A program made the translations under genes and the position numbers. DNA of 64,000 nt from Lactuca virosa (lineage: Eukaryota; Streptophyta; Magnoliopsida; Asterales; Asteraceae): NCBI GenBank assembly GCA_928212115.1, contig CAKMRJ010005523.1, positions 242,897,019 through 242,961,018 on the forward strand, given 5' to 3'. A model generated the notes under the pieces. That model saw only the letters and a list, made by a program, of their open reading frames with translations, did not search any database and was not told where the DNA came from. Below are positions 1 to 10,674 of this stretch, in pieces. Numbering within the stretch: position 1 is the stretch's first letter; each line of letters starts with the position of its first letter.

Positions 1-2
1 AC

Positions 3-850
3 CTTTGTGGGGGGTCATCTTTGATGGGTCCAACTTCATGGATTGGATCCGGAACATCGGGAATGCGTTATCGGACGAGAACAAGGGAATATGTCCTCGA
101 TAAGGAGCTAAAGGAGCTTGAAGTCCACTGCTACTCCTGAGGAGTCGCTGAGTATCAGGCCATGAAAGAGATGCCACCAAGGTGGCATGCATCATGATGG
201 CCACCATGCGCTGAACTCCAAAAGTCCTATGAGGACTATTACCCTTTTGAGATGCATCAGGATCTGATGGAAGGTACCAATCAGAGTTGCTCGTCAAGAG
301 CGTAATGAAATAAATCTCGCCTCCATGATCACTAACCGTATGAAGGATAGCGAACCCAATCACGAGCCACATGCAGAAAATGCAAAGGTATGTGGAGCGT
401 CTAATGAAACTGAATGTGAACTTTCCTGAGGAGTTGGCAATTGATATCATTTTGCACTCCTTCCATCGTGTTCTGATCAATTTTCGTATGACATACCAAC
501 ACATGAACAGGAGGAAAGTCACACGCAGTAAGCTTCAAGGACTTCTGAAACTGCCGAAAGTGGTCTTAAGAGTAAGTCGGTTGGCTACTCTACTCGCTAC
601 TACTACCCCCTGTTTTGGGCTATCGGGGCAAGGCAAAGGGAAAAAGAGGAGCACCCTTCGAAGGGTACCAAGGGAAAGTCCCTTGAAGGCTCCTCCTCTG
701 GAACCAAAGGTGGTTCTATCACTCTCCTTCTTCCATCCCTAAGGATGCTGAATGCCTTCTACTGTCAAAATAAGGGGCACTGGAAGCGAAACTGCCCAAA
801 GTACTTGCAGATGTCAAGGATGGGGAAAAGTAAAACCATCCCATGCAGGT
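3..850 (+). pseudogene. copia-A gag pseudogene
   Basis: Gag forms the virus-like particle that packages element RNA. Bases 3-110 read as a typical copia Gag N-terminus (FDGSNFMDWIRN) and then hit a stop. A later frame at 371-742 holds the helical capsid part (VNFPEELAIDIILHSFHRV...). The zinc knuckle at about 760-805 reads YCQNKGHWKRNCPKYL; the second conserved Cys of the CX2C half appears lost. Several frameshifts and stops separate these blocks. Family assignment is firm; the exact start lies at or beyond the window edge. Confidence 0.75.
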
Positions 851-854
851 ATTA

Positions 855-3800
855 CACTATATTGTCTAATAACTCACCATATTCTAATTCTTGGGTTCTT
901 GATCAGGGTTGTGGTATTCACATCTGTTGTGACTTGCAGGGGCCTAAGAGAAGGTGAGGATGTGGAGCACCGAAAGATAAACTTAATCATGGTGGAACAA
1001 GAGGTTGCACCTGTTACCAAGATTGGAGTTTATACTTTTGTTTGCTAGATAGTGGGTTAAAGTTAGATGTGAATAATGTTGTGTACTCGTCTGAAATGGC
1101 GAGGAATATTATTTCCTTTCATGCTTTGTACAAACAAGGTTTTACCTTTTCTTTGATAATGAAGTTTGGTAGTATATGCTTTCTTTAATATATTCTTTAT
1201 TTTAAAGCATTACCTTGTGATGGTGTGTATGAAGCTGTATCGTTGTAGATAATTTAGGAAATGATGTATTATGTATTGATGCTTTCGACTAGCTTGGATA
1301 AAGCATCTTTTGGCATTGTCGTCTTGGACATGTAAGCAAGAAACGCATAGGCAGATCCAAAGGATGAGTCTTGGAGTCGTTCGACCTCAGTCGGATGATA
1401 GTTGTGAGTCTTGTCTACTTGGAAAAATGACAAAATCACCCTTCACTGGTACTTGTGCAAGGGGTGAGGGTTGTTGGACCTTATACATACTGATGTATGT
1501 AGACCATTCAAACCGCCACAAGGGATGCTAATCGCTATTATGTGACTTTTATTGATGATTTTTAGTAGATATGGTTATGTACTTAATCAAACATAAGTCA
1601 GAAACTTTTGAAAGGTTTAAAGATTTTAAACAGGAAGTAGAAAAATCAATTGGGCAGGAACATTAAGATGCTTCGATCCGATCGAGGGGTGAGTATTTAG
1701 TACTGCTAGTTCCTCGACGATCTTAAAGAGTGTGGGATTGGTCTCACAATTGACACCCTCCCAGGACACCACAATGAATGGTGTAGCTGAGAGGCGCATC
1801 GAACTTTTGTTGGACATGGTTCGCTCTATGATGAGTCGAACTAACTTCGCTACCAATCTCTTTTTGGGGTAATGCCTTAGAGACTTCCGCCCACGCCACA
1901 TCCTTAATCTAGTCCCTACAAAGAAGGTTGCCAAACACCTCATGAGATGTGGACTGGGAAGTTTCCCAATTTGGACCACATCAAGATTTTGGGGTTGCGA
2001 GGCTTTCCGTGAGCGCGAGACTCATGAAAAGCTCGAACCCTCGAGTGAAAGGTGTATTTTCAAATCATCGGCTACCCACAAAAATCCTTTGGTTACCTCT
2101 TCTACAGACCCAGTGAGAATGGGGTCTTTGTGGCTAGGAGGGAGTCTTTCGAGAGAGAGAATTTATAAACCAAGGGAGAGTGGGAGGCAAATTGACCTTG
2201 AAGAAATTCAAGACTCAATTGGTGAGGAACCTCAGCACTACAATCAACTTGAGGAGAAATTTCCTGTTGATCCAGCTGACGAGTCTATACTTCCGAGGCG
2301 TTCCACAAGGGTTAGGAAAGACACCTGAGTTTTATTATGGATTTCATCATATTACTACGGAAGGGTGATACTTTATCAGTGACAGTACACTGGTAAATCT
2401 GGATGAACCTAACATGTTAAGGAAGCCATGGCAGGGCCCAGAGTCTGCTAAATGGAAGGAGGCTATGGACAGCGAGATACAGTCCATGTATGGACAATCA
2501 AGTTTGGAAACTTGGTTGACAATGTACCCAGGCCGTAATGACAGTCGGGTGCAAATGGATCTTCAAGAAGAAGACCGACATGGATGGGAAGGTGCACACT
2601 ATAAGGCTCGACTGGTTGCGAAGGGTTTACTCAACTCAGGGTATTGAGTATGATTAAACCTTTTCACCAGAGCAAAGATTAGTCTATTAGGTTATCTAGC
2701 CATTGCTGCATTTCAAATGATTAGGAAATATGGCAAATGGATGTCAAAACCGCTTTCCTTAACGGAAAGTTGGCTGAGGATTTTTACATGAATCAGCCAG
2801 AAGGTTTTGTCAGTGCAAGAGTACCCCAATAGAGTGTGCAAGCTTGAGAATCCATTTATGGATTGAAACAAGCATCTCGAAGTTGGAATCTTTGTTTCGA
2901 TAGAAGGTCAAAGAGTTTGGTTTCTCAAGAAGTGAAGATGAGTTCATGCCGTGTATGTCAGAGCTAGTGGGAGTATAGTTAGTTTTTTGGTACGGTATGG
3001 TGGATGACTAATACTCATAGGAAATGACATCCCAACCTTGCAGGAGGTTAAGTCCTGGCTTGGGAAGTCTTTGTTATGAAGGACCTTGGAGAAGCTACCT
3101 ATATCCTAGGGAGAGGATATTAAGAGAAGGAGTAAAAGACTAATTGGAACTTAGTCAGAGTATCTACTTGGATAAGTTGTGAAAAGGTTCAACATGCAGA
3201 TTCCAAGAAGGAGAATTACCGATCCAAAGCAATTCCAAACTGAGCAAGGCTCAGAGCCCGAGTACAGAAGAGAGATAGCGTGAGAGAGTCGATACCTTTG
3301 CTTCCCCTGTTTGTTCGATCATGTATGCTATGACTTGTACCCGTCCTGATGTGGCCTTCGCTTTGAGCATGGTCGCAACAGATATCAGGGGAACCCTGGC
3401 AAAGGCATTGGACTGCAGAAAGAATATCTCAAGTACTGCGGAGAATAAGGATTGGATCCTTACCCTTGGTGGGAGTGATTGACTTGAGAGTATAGGGTAT
3501 AGTGATGCTAGCTTCCAGACTGATAGGGATAACTTCCGCTCTCAGTCGGGCTGGTCTTTAACCTTAATTGAGGGCAATCACTTGGAAGAGTTCCAACCAG
3601 GAGACTGTAGCTGATTCGACTTGTGAATCAGAGTACATAGCAGCGAGTGAAGCGGCAAAGGAGGCGATATGGCTGAGGAACTGTCATCGGAGACCTTGGA
3701 GTTGTAACCACTATTAAGGAGGCCTATGGAGATTTTCTGTGACAGCAATAGTGCGGTTGCCTTAGCCAAGGAACCAAGAGATCATGGCAGATCCCGACAC

Positions 3801-3950
3801 ATTGACAGAAAATATCACTTCATAAGACACAAGATAGAAGAGGGACTCCTCGTGCAAAGAGGGTATCGTCAGATGAGAACCCTGCGGATCCCTTGACTGA
3901 CGAGGGTGAAGCATTTGCAGCATGCGAGGCGCATCGGGCTGAGGGACGAT
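855..3950 (+). pseudogene. copia-A pol pseudogene (PR-IN-RT-RH)
   Basis: Remnants of the copia polyprotein occur in order. A protease-like block near 885-955 reads WVLDQGCGIHICCDL, with the catalytic D-T/S-G altered. A GAG-pre-integrase block lies near 1305-1440. Integrase core remnants lie at 1640-2000, followed by the connector (EKLEPSSERCIF, then GRQIDLEEIQDS) to about 2330. RT remnants run from about 2410 to 3170, with a block at 2560-2640 resembling the usual YKARLVAKG start. RNase H remnants lie at 3300-3900 (MYAMTCTRPDVAFALS near 3325). Many frameshifts and stops are present. No functional product is expected. Confidence 0.8.
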
Positions 3951-4795
3951 ATTAGTTTTACAGATTAGATAGCCTTTTCTGAAACTTGTAAAATGTAATT
4001 GACGTTTGATGATGAATAAAATTTGTGATTTATTTATGAGTAAAGTGTTTTGCTATCATTGTCAATTATTTACTATTGTTTCAGTTTTGCATGTTTTGAC
4101 TTCCAGAATAATTAATTTATTCAAACTCTCCATAGTCGTCATATGTCGGAAGTAGGTATGAATCAAGACTGTCATGAATTGGGATTGTAGATGACTAAAG
4201 GTGTTTATCCATAGCAATGGTTGCTACAACATTCATGAGTACTCATAAGTTATGAGTATTGGAATAAACCCACGCTCACTTGTATCACTTCATGGAATTT
4301 ATCTCGAGTGATCGTGAGACGGTAATATCATATAAGTCTTCAAACCTAGAGATATGAGTTGTTACCTATGAGTTGGTTGTGCATTGATTGCACGTAAACG
4401 CATCAGTAACTTGATGTTATAAACGTGCCTTTGTGTGCAATTCAATAAGTAGTAGAACAAGCATATGAGTCGAAGTTTATCTGTTCCTTCTAGAAATAGA
4501 AGCGATATCTGGGCCCCTCGATGATTTTGTGTTGACTCATGTACCGGGCCCGGTCAGAACTAAATTGATGTGTTCAGTTAAGTTCTTTGTCAAACAAATC
4601 GGAAATCGAGAAACAACCGCTAGACAATAAGTAAGACATTGTTCCATGTATTTGTCCGGCTGATATCATGAGAGCAGAGGATTATATGATCACTTATCTA
4701 AAATGGCGCTTCATAGTTCACAAGAGTTTTCGAGAGCTACGATTGTCGGTTGGTTCCTGAAGTAATATAGGCAAATACAGTTATTAGACTTATCC
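3951..4795 (+). other. copia-A 3' untranslated region
   Basis: Non-coding stretch between the RNase H remnant and the polypurine tract. It contains a block at about 4500-4530 (GATATCTGGGCCCCTCGAT) that recurs in reverse orientation in copia-B (15872-15900) and copia-C (29110-29136), which ties the three elements together. Confidence 0.6.
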
Positions 4796-4806
4796 AAGTG
4801 GGAGTC
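4796..4806 (+). promoter_or_regulatory. copia-A polypurine tract
   Basis: AAGTGGGAGTC lies directly before the LTR start TGTTGG. It is the expected plus-strand DNA primer for reverse transcription. The same tract, reversed, flanks the copia-B and copia-C 3' LTRs. Confidence 0.8.
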
Positions 4807-5562
4807 TGTTGGATAAGGTGTCTAAGTCCATAACTTATTTGGTATATACTTGACCCGACCCGGCATGGTCCATTTGGGTTGCACTTCACCCGAACTAGTT
4901 ATGGATAATTTTATGAGAGTTGTATACTTACGATTTATTAATATATTATAAGTTATAATATATTAATATAAAGTCATGTTACTTAATTAGTTTTAATCTT
5001 GAATTAATTATGAATTAATTTAGTGATTAAAAGGAAGACTAATTAAATCATGGGCTATTATATTTATATGGTGTGGGCTAACACTCATTTGGGAATGGGC
5101 TAAGCTTATATGGAAGTCCATGGATGATCCATGGAGCTTTTACCCATGGATCCTTTGGAAGAGGAAAAGACATGGGTTATTAGGGTTTCACCCTAACCAT
5201 GAACACTATATAAACAAGCTTATGTTGCATGAAAAAGACACTAATGTGTGTGTAAGTGTGGTGGCCAAAATCAAGAGTTAGAATACTCTCTCATACATTT
5301 TCCAAGTTTGTGGTGATTTGTGATTTCCATTTGAGGCATTCACATTATTGGTGCTTGGCTCTCAAACTCCAAGGAATCAACAATCAACAAAAGGTATGTA
5401 ATTCATCTAGTTCTTTTATGGTTAAAAGTACCCCATGTCATGCTAGATAGGTTATAAACCTTGGAAAATAATATTTTGCATGTATCTTAGACAAACATAG
5501 ATCCAAGGTTTAATAGGGTTGCATGTACACTTAGGAAGTGTTAGAATGCTCAAAACCCAACA
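4807..5562 (+). repeat. copia-A 3' LTR
   Basis: Starts TGTTGGAT and ends CCCAACA, 756 bp. It is homologous along its length to the copia-C LTRs (reverse complement) and to the solo LTR at 53898-54664. It carries a TATA box, a leader and a splice-donor-like site. With its partner LTR outside the window, no target duplication can be tested. Confidence 0.9.
5207..5214 (+). promoter_or_regulatory. TATA box of copia-A LTR
   Basis: TATATAAA. An equivalent sequence lies at the same place in the sister LTRs (54308-54315 on +; 28389-28396 and 35431-35438 on -), so it probably marks the LTR promoter. Confidence 0.6.
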
Positions 5563-5960
5563 ATATTCATATATGAATAAAATATTTATCAGATTTTTGT
5601 TACAGTTCATTTGTTATTCATATATGAATAAGTAATATGTTAATAAAAGACAAAGTGTTTTGAAAATTCGAACTACTTATTCATATAAGAATAAAAAATA
5701 AATTGTAATATAATTTTGATAATTGTGTTATTCATATATAAATATAACTTGTAAGAAGAGCTAATATACGTTTTATTCATATGTGAATATACCAAGTGAC
5801 GAGAGCTGATGTAAACTGTAAAATTTTTATTACAAGTTATATTAATATATCAATAATACTTAGCCTGTAAAAAAAAACTAAGCATACTTTTTATTCATAA
5901 GTGAATTCTGAATGTACTGTAATATAAATCTGATGCATTTCATTTACTTATGAATAATGA
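5563..5960. repeat. dispersed array of TTATTCATATATGAATAA-type palindromes
   Basis: About seven degenerate copies of an 18-bp palindrome near 5566, 5614, 5678, 5729, 5773, 5891 and 5944. The copy at 5614-5631 is a perfect palindrome. Spacing is irregular (about 45-120 bp). Confidence 0.6.
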
Positions 5961-6197
5961 GAGCTGAAACTATAATTTTTTTTTTTATCTTAAAAGTATG
6001 TTAATATGGATTTTATTTATAGAGAATAAAATTTATAAATTTTGATATGTTAAATATCGTTTTTCGATAAAAACAACTTCTTAAAATTAAAAAAATGAAA
6101 AAACTATGTTTTTGTATACATTAAGGTAATGATTAATATAATTTAAGAAAACATGTTTTGTTTGAAAAAACATGTGTATTTTTTTTCCTTTTCTGTT

Positions 6198-6311
6198 GGT
6201 ACGATGAAGGGTTTTCGGCAAAAATAAATGAGTGCCGGAGACTGATTCCGTCATTCTCAACCTTCTTTAGTTTTTCAATTTAACTTTTATATATATATAT
6301 ATATATATATT

Positions 6312-6357
<46 letters not shown>

Positions 6358-6463
6358 GGTACGATGAAGGGTTTTTCGGCAAAAATAAATGAGTGCCGGA
6401 GACTGATTCCGTCATTCTCAACCTTCTTTAGTTTTTCAATTTAACTTTTATATATATATATAT

Positions 6464-6507
<44 letters not shown>

Positions 6508-6520
6508 ATATATATTATAT
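6198..6520. repeat. tandem duplication with (TA)n microsatellites
   Basis: A ~95-bp unit starting GGTACGATGAAGGG occurs at 6198 and again at 6357, with one extra T in the second copy. Each copy runs into a long (TA)n tract (about 6280-6355 and 6440-6520). The period is about 159 bp. The unit contains CCGTCATTCTCAACC and has no coding potential. Confidence 0.8.
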
Positions 6521-9134
6521 ATGTTAACTTTTAAAAGAACATTTTTACGAATACATGTAATATGGAAAAAGTATTTAGGATAAACACATAAAATATTTAT
6601 AAATTTAAGGTTCGTGAATTTTCTTTTATAGTAACTTAGAAATCTATGATAACATGTAAAAAAGACAAAAATAGAAAAGAAAAAAAAAGCTTACAAAGTA
6701 TTGTTTTAACATACTGAAAAATAATATTATGGTAAAGTTGTATTTAAAAAAAAACACTTATGACTAGAAAAGATTCTCCGGCGTTGCCGGGGTCGGAAGG
6801 TATTGCTTTGTAAAGTAAAGTAGCATGTTGGTTGTTTTTTGTCCGTTAATGTGAGGGTAATTTGGTATTTTCAGGTAGTAGGGACTGAATTTGTCACCAT
6901 GGGTAAACCATATGGATCATTTATGTAATTTTGGCGGTGGTGGTGGTGGTGGTGATGGCAGATGGTGGGTGGGTTTATGGTATTGGGTGAGTATTTTCTA
7001 ATAAATAAAACATTAATTTAAAACCAAAAAGAGAATGTTAAATCTCGTAAACCACAGGGACCAATCGTGTAATTTTGTCTAACAATAATAATAATAATGA
7101 TGATGGACCATTTCTGCCAAAAGACTAATAACTAATAATATGTAATAAAATGCGAGGGTTATTAAATATTCAAACCAAAGTGAAAGGGTTGTTTGTGAAT
7201 AAAAGCATAAAGATGAAGGGTCAATGTTATAAGTTGGAAGACCAAAATTGAAAAAAAAAAAAAAAAAAAAAGTGTTTGTTAAAACTTTTCATAATTTTAA
7301 TATATATATAATAATAAAACGAAAAGTCATTCCTTGTTATTTGTTGATGATATAAGTATATAACCATCCTTAGCAAGTTTGATTAGTGCCTTAGTGGTAC
7401 CTTTGTGATATCATTGAATAACTAAACTGTATTAAAATGATATAATGACTATAAAAATTAAAGTGGATGTTTATAATTAATGGATATTAATTTAACTGAT
7501 CATTATGAACAATATAGTTAAAAAATTAAGTTTTATGCATTTTGGGAAAATGATATCCTGTTCAAAATAGACAAAATAAAAACTTTTTTAGACATTTGGA
7601 CTCCGAACAAATCATTCCTGATTTTGGATAGAAAAAACTATTCCGGAATTTAAAAAACAACTACGAAATTAGATGAACAATTCTAGAATTTCGAAAAAAA
7701 TACTTAGTTTTTTTACTCAAATCTATAAAAAAAACATAGGTAATGGGAACTAGATACGATAAAAGGACTTAAAATGTGACATTTGATTGAAAAACAATAA
7801 TATTAGACAAATTTAAAAGGTTATTTCGGACATGAGCAATTTTTTTTAAGTGTTTTGGTGATAATAAGCAAAAAGTAGATATTTAACGAATGGTTATTTT
7901 CCAAAACACAAAAACTTGGTCATTTTTTATTTAACAATCTTGTTCATAACAGTTAGTTTGGTTAATTTACTTTATAATTAATATATGCTTTCTAAGGTGT
8001 TGTTTGTTTTTTTCAAAGCGAAAATTCCTGATGTCTGCGGACCACATCTGCAATCCTTTGCGCAACAGAAGAGTTGGACCAAACAACTGCAACTTGTAAT
8101 AAGAAGCATGTTTGTTTTTTAACGTCTGTAGAATGCTACAATAAACTGAAATTTAAATAAACTATTTTTACATAATTAAAGTAGTTTTTCAACACCAAAA
8201 TTTTATTAGTTTTAGTCTTACAACATTGAAATAAAATTCATCACATTTTTTATAAAAACATTCAATACTATTAAATATTATTTACAAATTAAATGAATTA
8301 ACATTAAAATTACATTGTTTTAGCTAAAAAACGTCCTTTTAAGTTGCTTCAAATTGCTCTTGATTTTGAGTTCCATCACAAAAGCTTGATTCTATTGGTT
8401 CCTGTTTGCCTTTGCTTCACCTGCTCCTCAAATACAAGTGTCATTTCAAAGAGTACAAATACATCACATTTTTACGAGCATACTTCTAATTACAAGCATA
8501 ACTACATCATATTTTACACTTTTATAAAGAAATTACAGAGATGTGTCAATAGCTACGTAACAGGAACAAGCAAAGTCCATTTGACCATTTACCTGTTTGC
8601 ATTTGTTACTAGAGATGTGCCAGGTAAGACCAAATGAAATGCAATTAAATTAAAATTCAATATTCTCTTAAGCATTTCATCGAGCACCTGTAGTGCACAA
8701 CTTGTTTCCCTATTAAATTTCTATCACTAGATGTATACAGATCCATCACACTCTTTAGACATCTAATTCAACAAAGAAAGGAAACGTAAACATGGGTGGA
8801 AGCAAATCAGCATAACAAAAATCAGACTTTTCCTTGACATTCAAATTTGAAAATAGATTTTGAGAAAAGATTATACACTATACACTATAATCAGCAACTA
8901 TTATACACTATAATCAGCAAATCAACATAAACTTACAAATGTTGATGATTTCAGCAAGAAAATTAACATAACAACATTTGAAAAGAACAATTGATTTCAG
9001 GAAAAAAATCGTCTTTAACAACAACTGTCGATTTTGTCGATTTCAGGAATTGAATAAGAAAAAGAAACATACTTGTTGGTCGATCTCACGTCGCCGAAGG
9101 AAGGCTGAACAAAAAAGGCGATGGAGGGGATGAG

Positions 9135-9410
9135 TGTTGGTGTTAATCCAAACTAGGTCAAAGCCATGTGTTTTATGCAGGGGCAATTTAGTCTTTTGTT
9201 AGGAGTATGACCAAGTAAATAGCCACGTTGGCTCTAGAGATTTAGTGGGCAGTAGGTGCAGTCATTTTAGGAAAGGTAGTTGAAAATGTGTTATTTAAAT
9301 ATCCTTGTAATCGACGGATTGATAGATTGGAATAACACAGAAAAATTGACCCATATCCTCAATCTTTTTTTACTTTGTTTTTGCTGTGTGAAATAGGGCC
9401 GGAACCAACA
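9135..9410 (+). repeat. TRIM-like element 5' LTR
   Basis: Starts TGTTGGTGTTAAT and ends GGAACCAACA. It matches 10082-10356 with scattered substitutions. Confidence 0.8.
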
Positions 9411-9419
9411 TTTTCCATT

Positions 9420-9432
9420 TGGTATCAGAGCA
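9420..9432 (+). promoter_or_regulatory. TRIM-like element primer-binding site
   Basis: TGGTATCAGAGCA, complementary to the 3' end of initiator tRNA-Met, nine bases after the LTR. Confidence 0.75.
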
Positions 9433-10070
9433 GGTTGAAGAGGGCTGGTTTGAGAGTCGAATTCCGGAGGGAGGAGCCTTTGGTTGCAGGGCAATGAGAG
9501 CAGCAGAAGAAGCAGGTCGGCAACAAAAAGAAGGTTTGATTGCCAGTAATTAAAAGAAAGAGATGAAAAAAGAAGCAAGAAGAAAGTAGTTTGTAGCAAG
9601 TAGCAGACAAGAAAGAAAGCAAGAATGAAAGATAAGCAACAAGGAAGATCATGTTTGTTAATCAGAAGAAAGATGCAGCAGCATATGTTTGTTGTTTGTT
9701 AGCATGTAAAAAAGAAGAAGCAAGCATCAAGTGATTAAGAAGCAGGAGAGGGTCGGTTGCAAGCAAGAAAAGCTAGATTGTAAGCAAGAGATTTGTAGCA
9801 AGTAGCAAACCAGAAGTCTGTAGCAAGTAACAGGCAATAACAAGTGGAAAGTTTCGGGTTTTGTTTTTCGAACTTGAATTTTTAGCAAGAAGAGAAGAGA
9901 ATGAATAGCAAGTAAGGAATGGCATAGAAGAAGACAACTGTGACCGGAGGGTTGTCAAGATCAACACTTCAATAGGATAAGACTGAAGACTAAAGATCGG
10001 ATGACATGTGGGTTGCTTGATAAAGAGAGGCCGACCAAAAGAAAGAAGTTTGGCAGGAAAAATTTGGATT

Positions 10071-10081
10071 AAGGGGGTGAA
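10071..10081 (+). promoter_or_regulatory. TRIM-like element polypurine tract
   Basis: AAGGGGGTGAA directly before the second LTR. Confidence 0.7.
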
Positions 10082-10356
10082 TGTTGGTGTTAATTCAAAC
10101 CAGTTCAAAGCCATGTGTTTTATACAGGGGCAATTTAATCTTTTGTTATGAGTATGACTAAGTAAATAGCCACGTTGGCTCTAGAGATTTAGTGGGTAGT
10201 AGGTGCAGTAATTTAGGATAAGTAATTGAAAGTGTGTTATTTAAATATCCTTGTAATCGATGGATTGATAGATTGGAATAACACAAAAAATTGCCCCATA
10301 TATTCTCTCTTTTTTTACTCTGTTTTTGATGTGTGAAATAGGGCCTGAACCAAGCA
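10082..10356 (+). repeat. TRIM-like element 3' LTR
   Basis: Second copy of the ~275-bp repeat, starting TGTTGGTGTTAAT and ending AACCAAGCA. Confidence 0.8.
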
Positions 10357-10674
10357 GCAACGATCAAGGATGCGATGATAGGGGAATGAGGCTGATTCTC
10401 TTGGAGAAGGAAGAAAGAGTAGCGACGTTTTTTTAGTGCATGCATTCTTTTCTTTTCTTTTCTTTTTTTGTTTTTTTAGGCTTTAGGTTTTAGGTTAGAA
10501 ATAGTTTGAAGATGTATGTCAAATGTTGTATGGTACAGAACACGCACAAAAGTTTTTTAGTCTGAAGTCTTTTAAAAAAATAAACAACTGCGAGATAGCA
10601 AGTGTTGCGCGTGTGCTGCGCCGCACAACAAAAAATGGTTAGAAGAGGTTTGTTTACAAAAATACAAACAACCT

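Larger units (their letters stand above)
1..5562 (+). mobile_element. copia-A: decayed Ty1/copia LTR retrotransposon, 5' end outside the window
   Basis: The domain order gag, protease, integrase, reverse transcriptase, RNase H reads left to right in broken frames, followed by a 3' untranslated block, a polypurine tract and one LTR ending at 5562. This order (integrase before RT) is diagnostic of Ty1/copia. The 5' LTR and primer-binding site would lie left of base 1. The 3' LTR resembles those of copia-C (28037-28816, 35079-35858) and the solo LTR at 53898-54664, so all belong to one lineage. No full-length frame survives, so the copy is dead. Confidence 0.9.
5563..7996. other. AT-rich intergenic DNA, no gene seen
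   Basis: No coding potential is seen on either strand. It contains an array of short palindromes (5563-5960), a duplicated block with (TA)n runs (6198-6520), a GGT run near 6932-6955, an AAT run near 7083, and a poly-A run near 7250-7271. The part from 6755 to 7250 looks like generic transposon-derived sequence, but I cannot name a family. Confidence 0.6.
9135..10356 (+). mobile_element. TRIM-like small LTR retrotransposon
   Basis: Two direct repeats of about 275 bp flank a 671-bp non-coding interior. A primer-binding site follows the first repeat and a polypurine tract precedes the second, so this is a complete but very short LTR element. The interior is purine-rich with repeated GTAGCAAGTAGCA-type words and has no gag or pol. 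It must have moved with enzymes from another element. No clear target duplication was found (left flank ATGAG, right flank GCAAC). Confidence 0.75.
7997..10674. mobile_element. possible non-autonomous DNA transposon (hAT-like termini)
   Basis: The ends are imperfect inverted repeats: GTGTTGTTTGTTTTTTT at 7997 and, reversed from 10674, AGGTTGTTTGTATTTTTG. Both sides carry CTAAG (7992-7996 and 10675-10679) as a possible target duplication. Inside each end are GC-richer segments with CTGCGGACC (left) and GTGCTGCGCCGCAC (right), similar to dicot hAT-type MITEs. A 5-bp duplication is short for hAT (normally 8 bp), so the superfamily is uncertain. No transposase is seen. The TRIM-like element at 9135-10356 lies inside it. 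Confidence 0.4.

Noticed and set aside
8344..8637. 97-codon frame
   Set aside because: AT-rich interior of the DNA-transposon-like unit, no domain and no similarity to a transposase.
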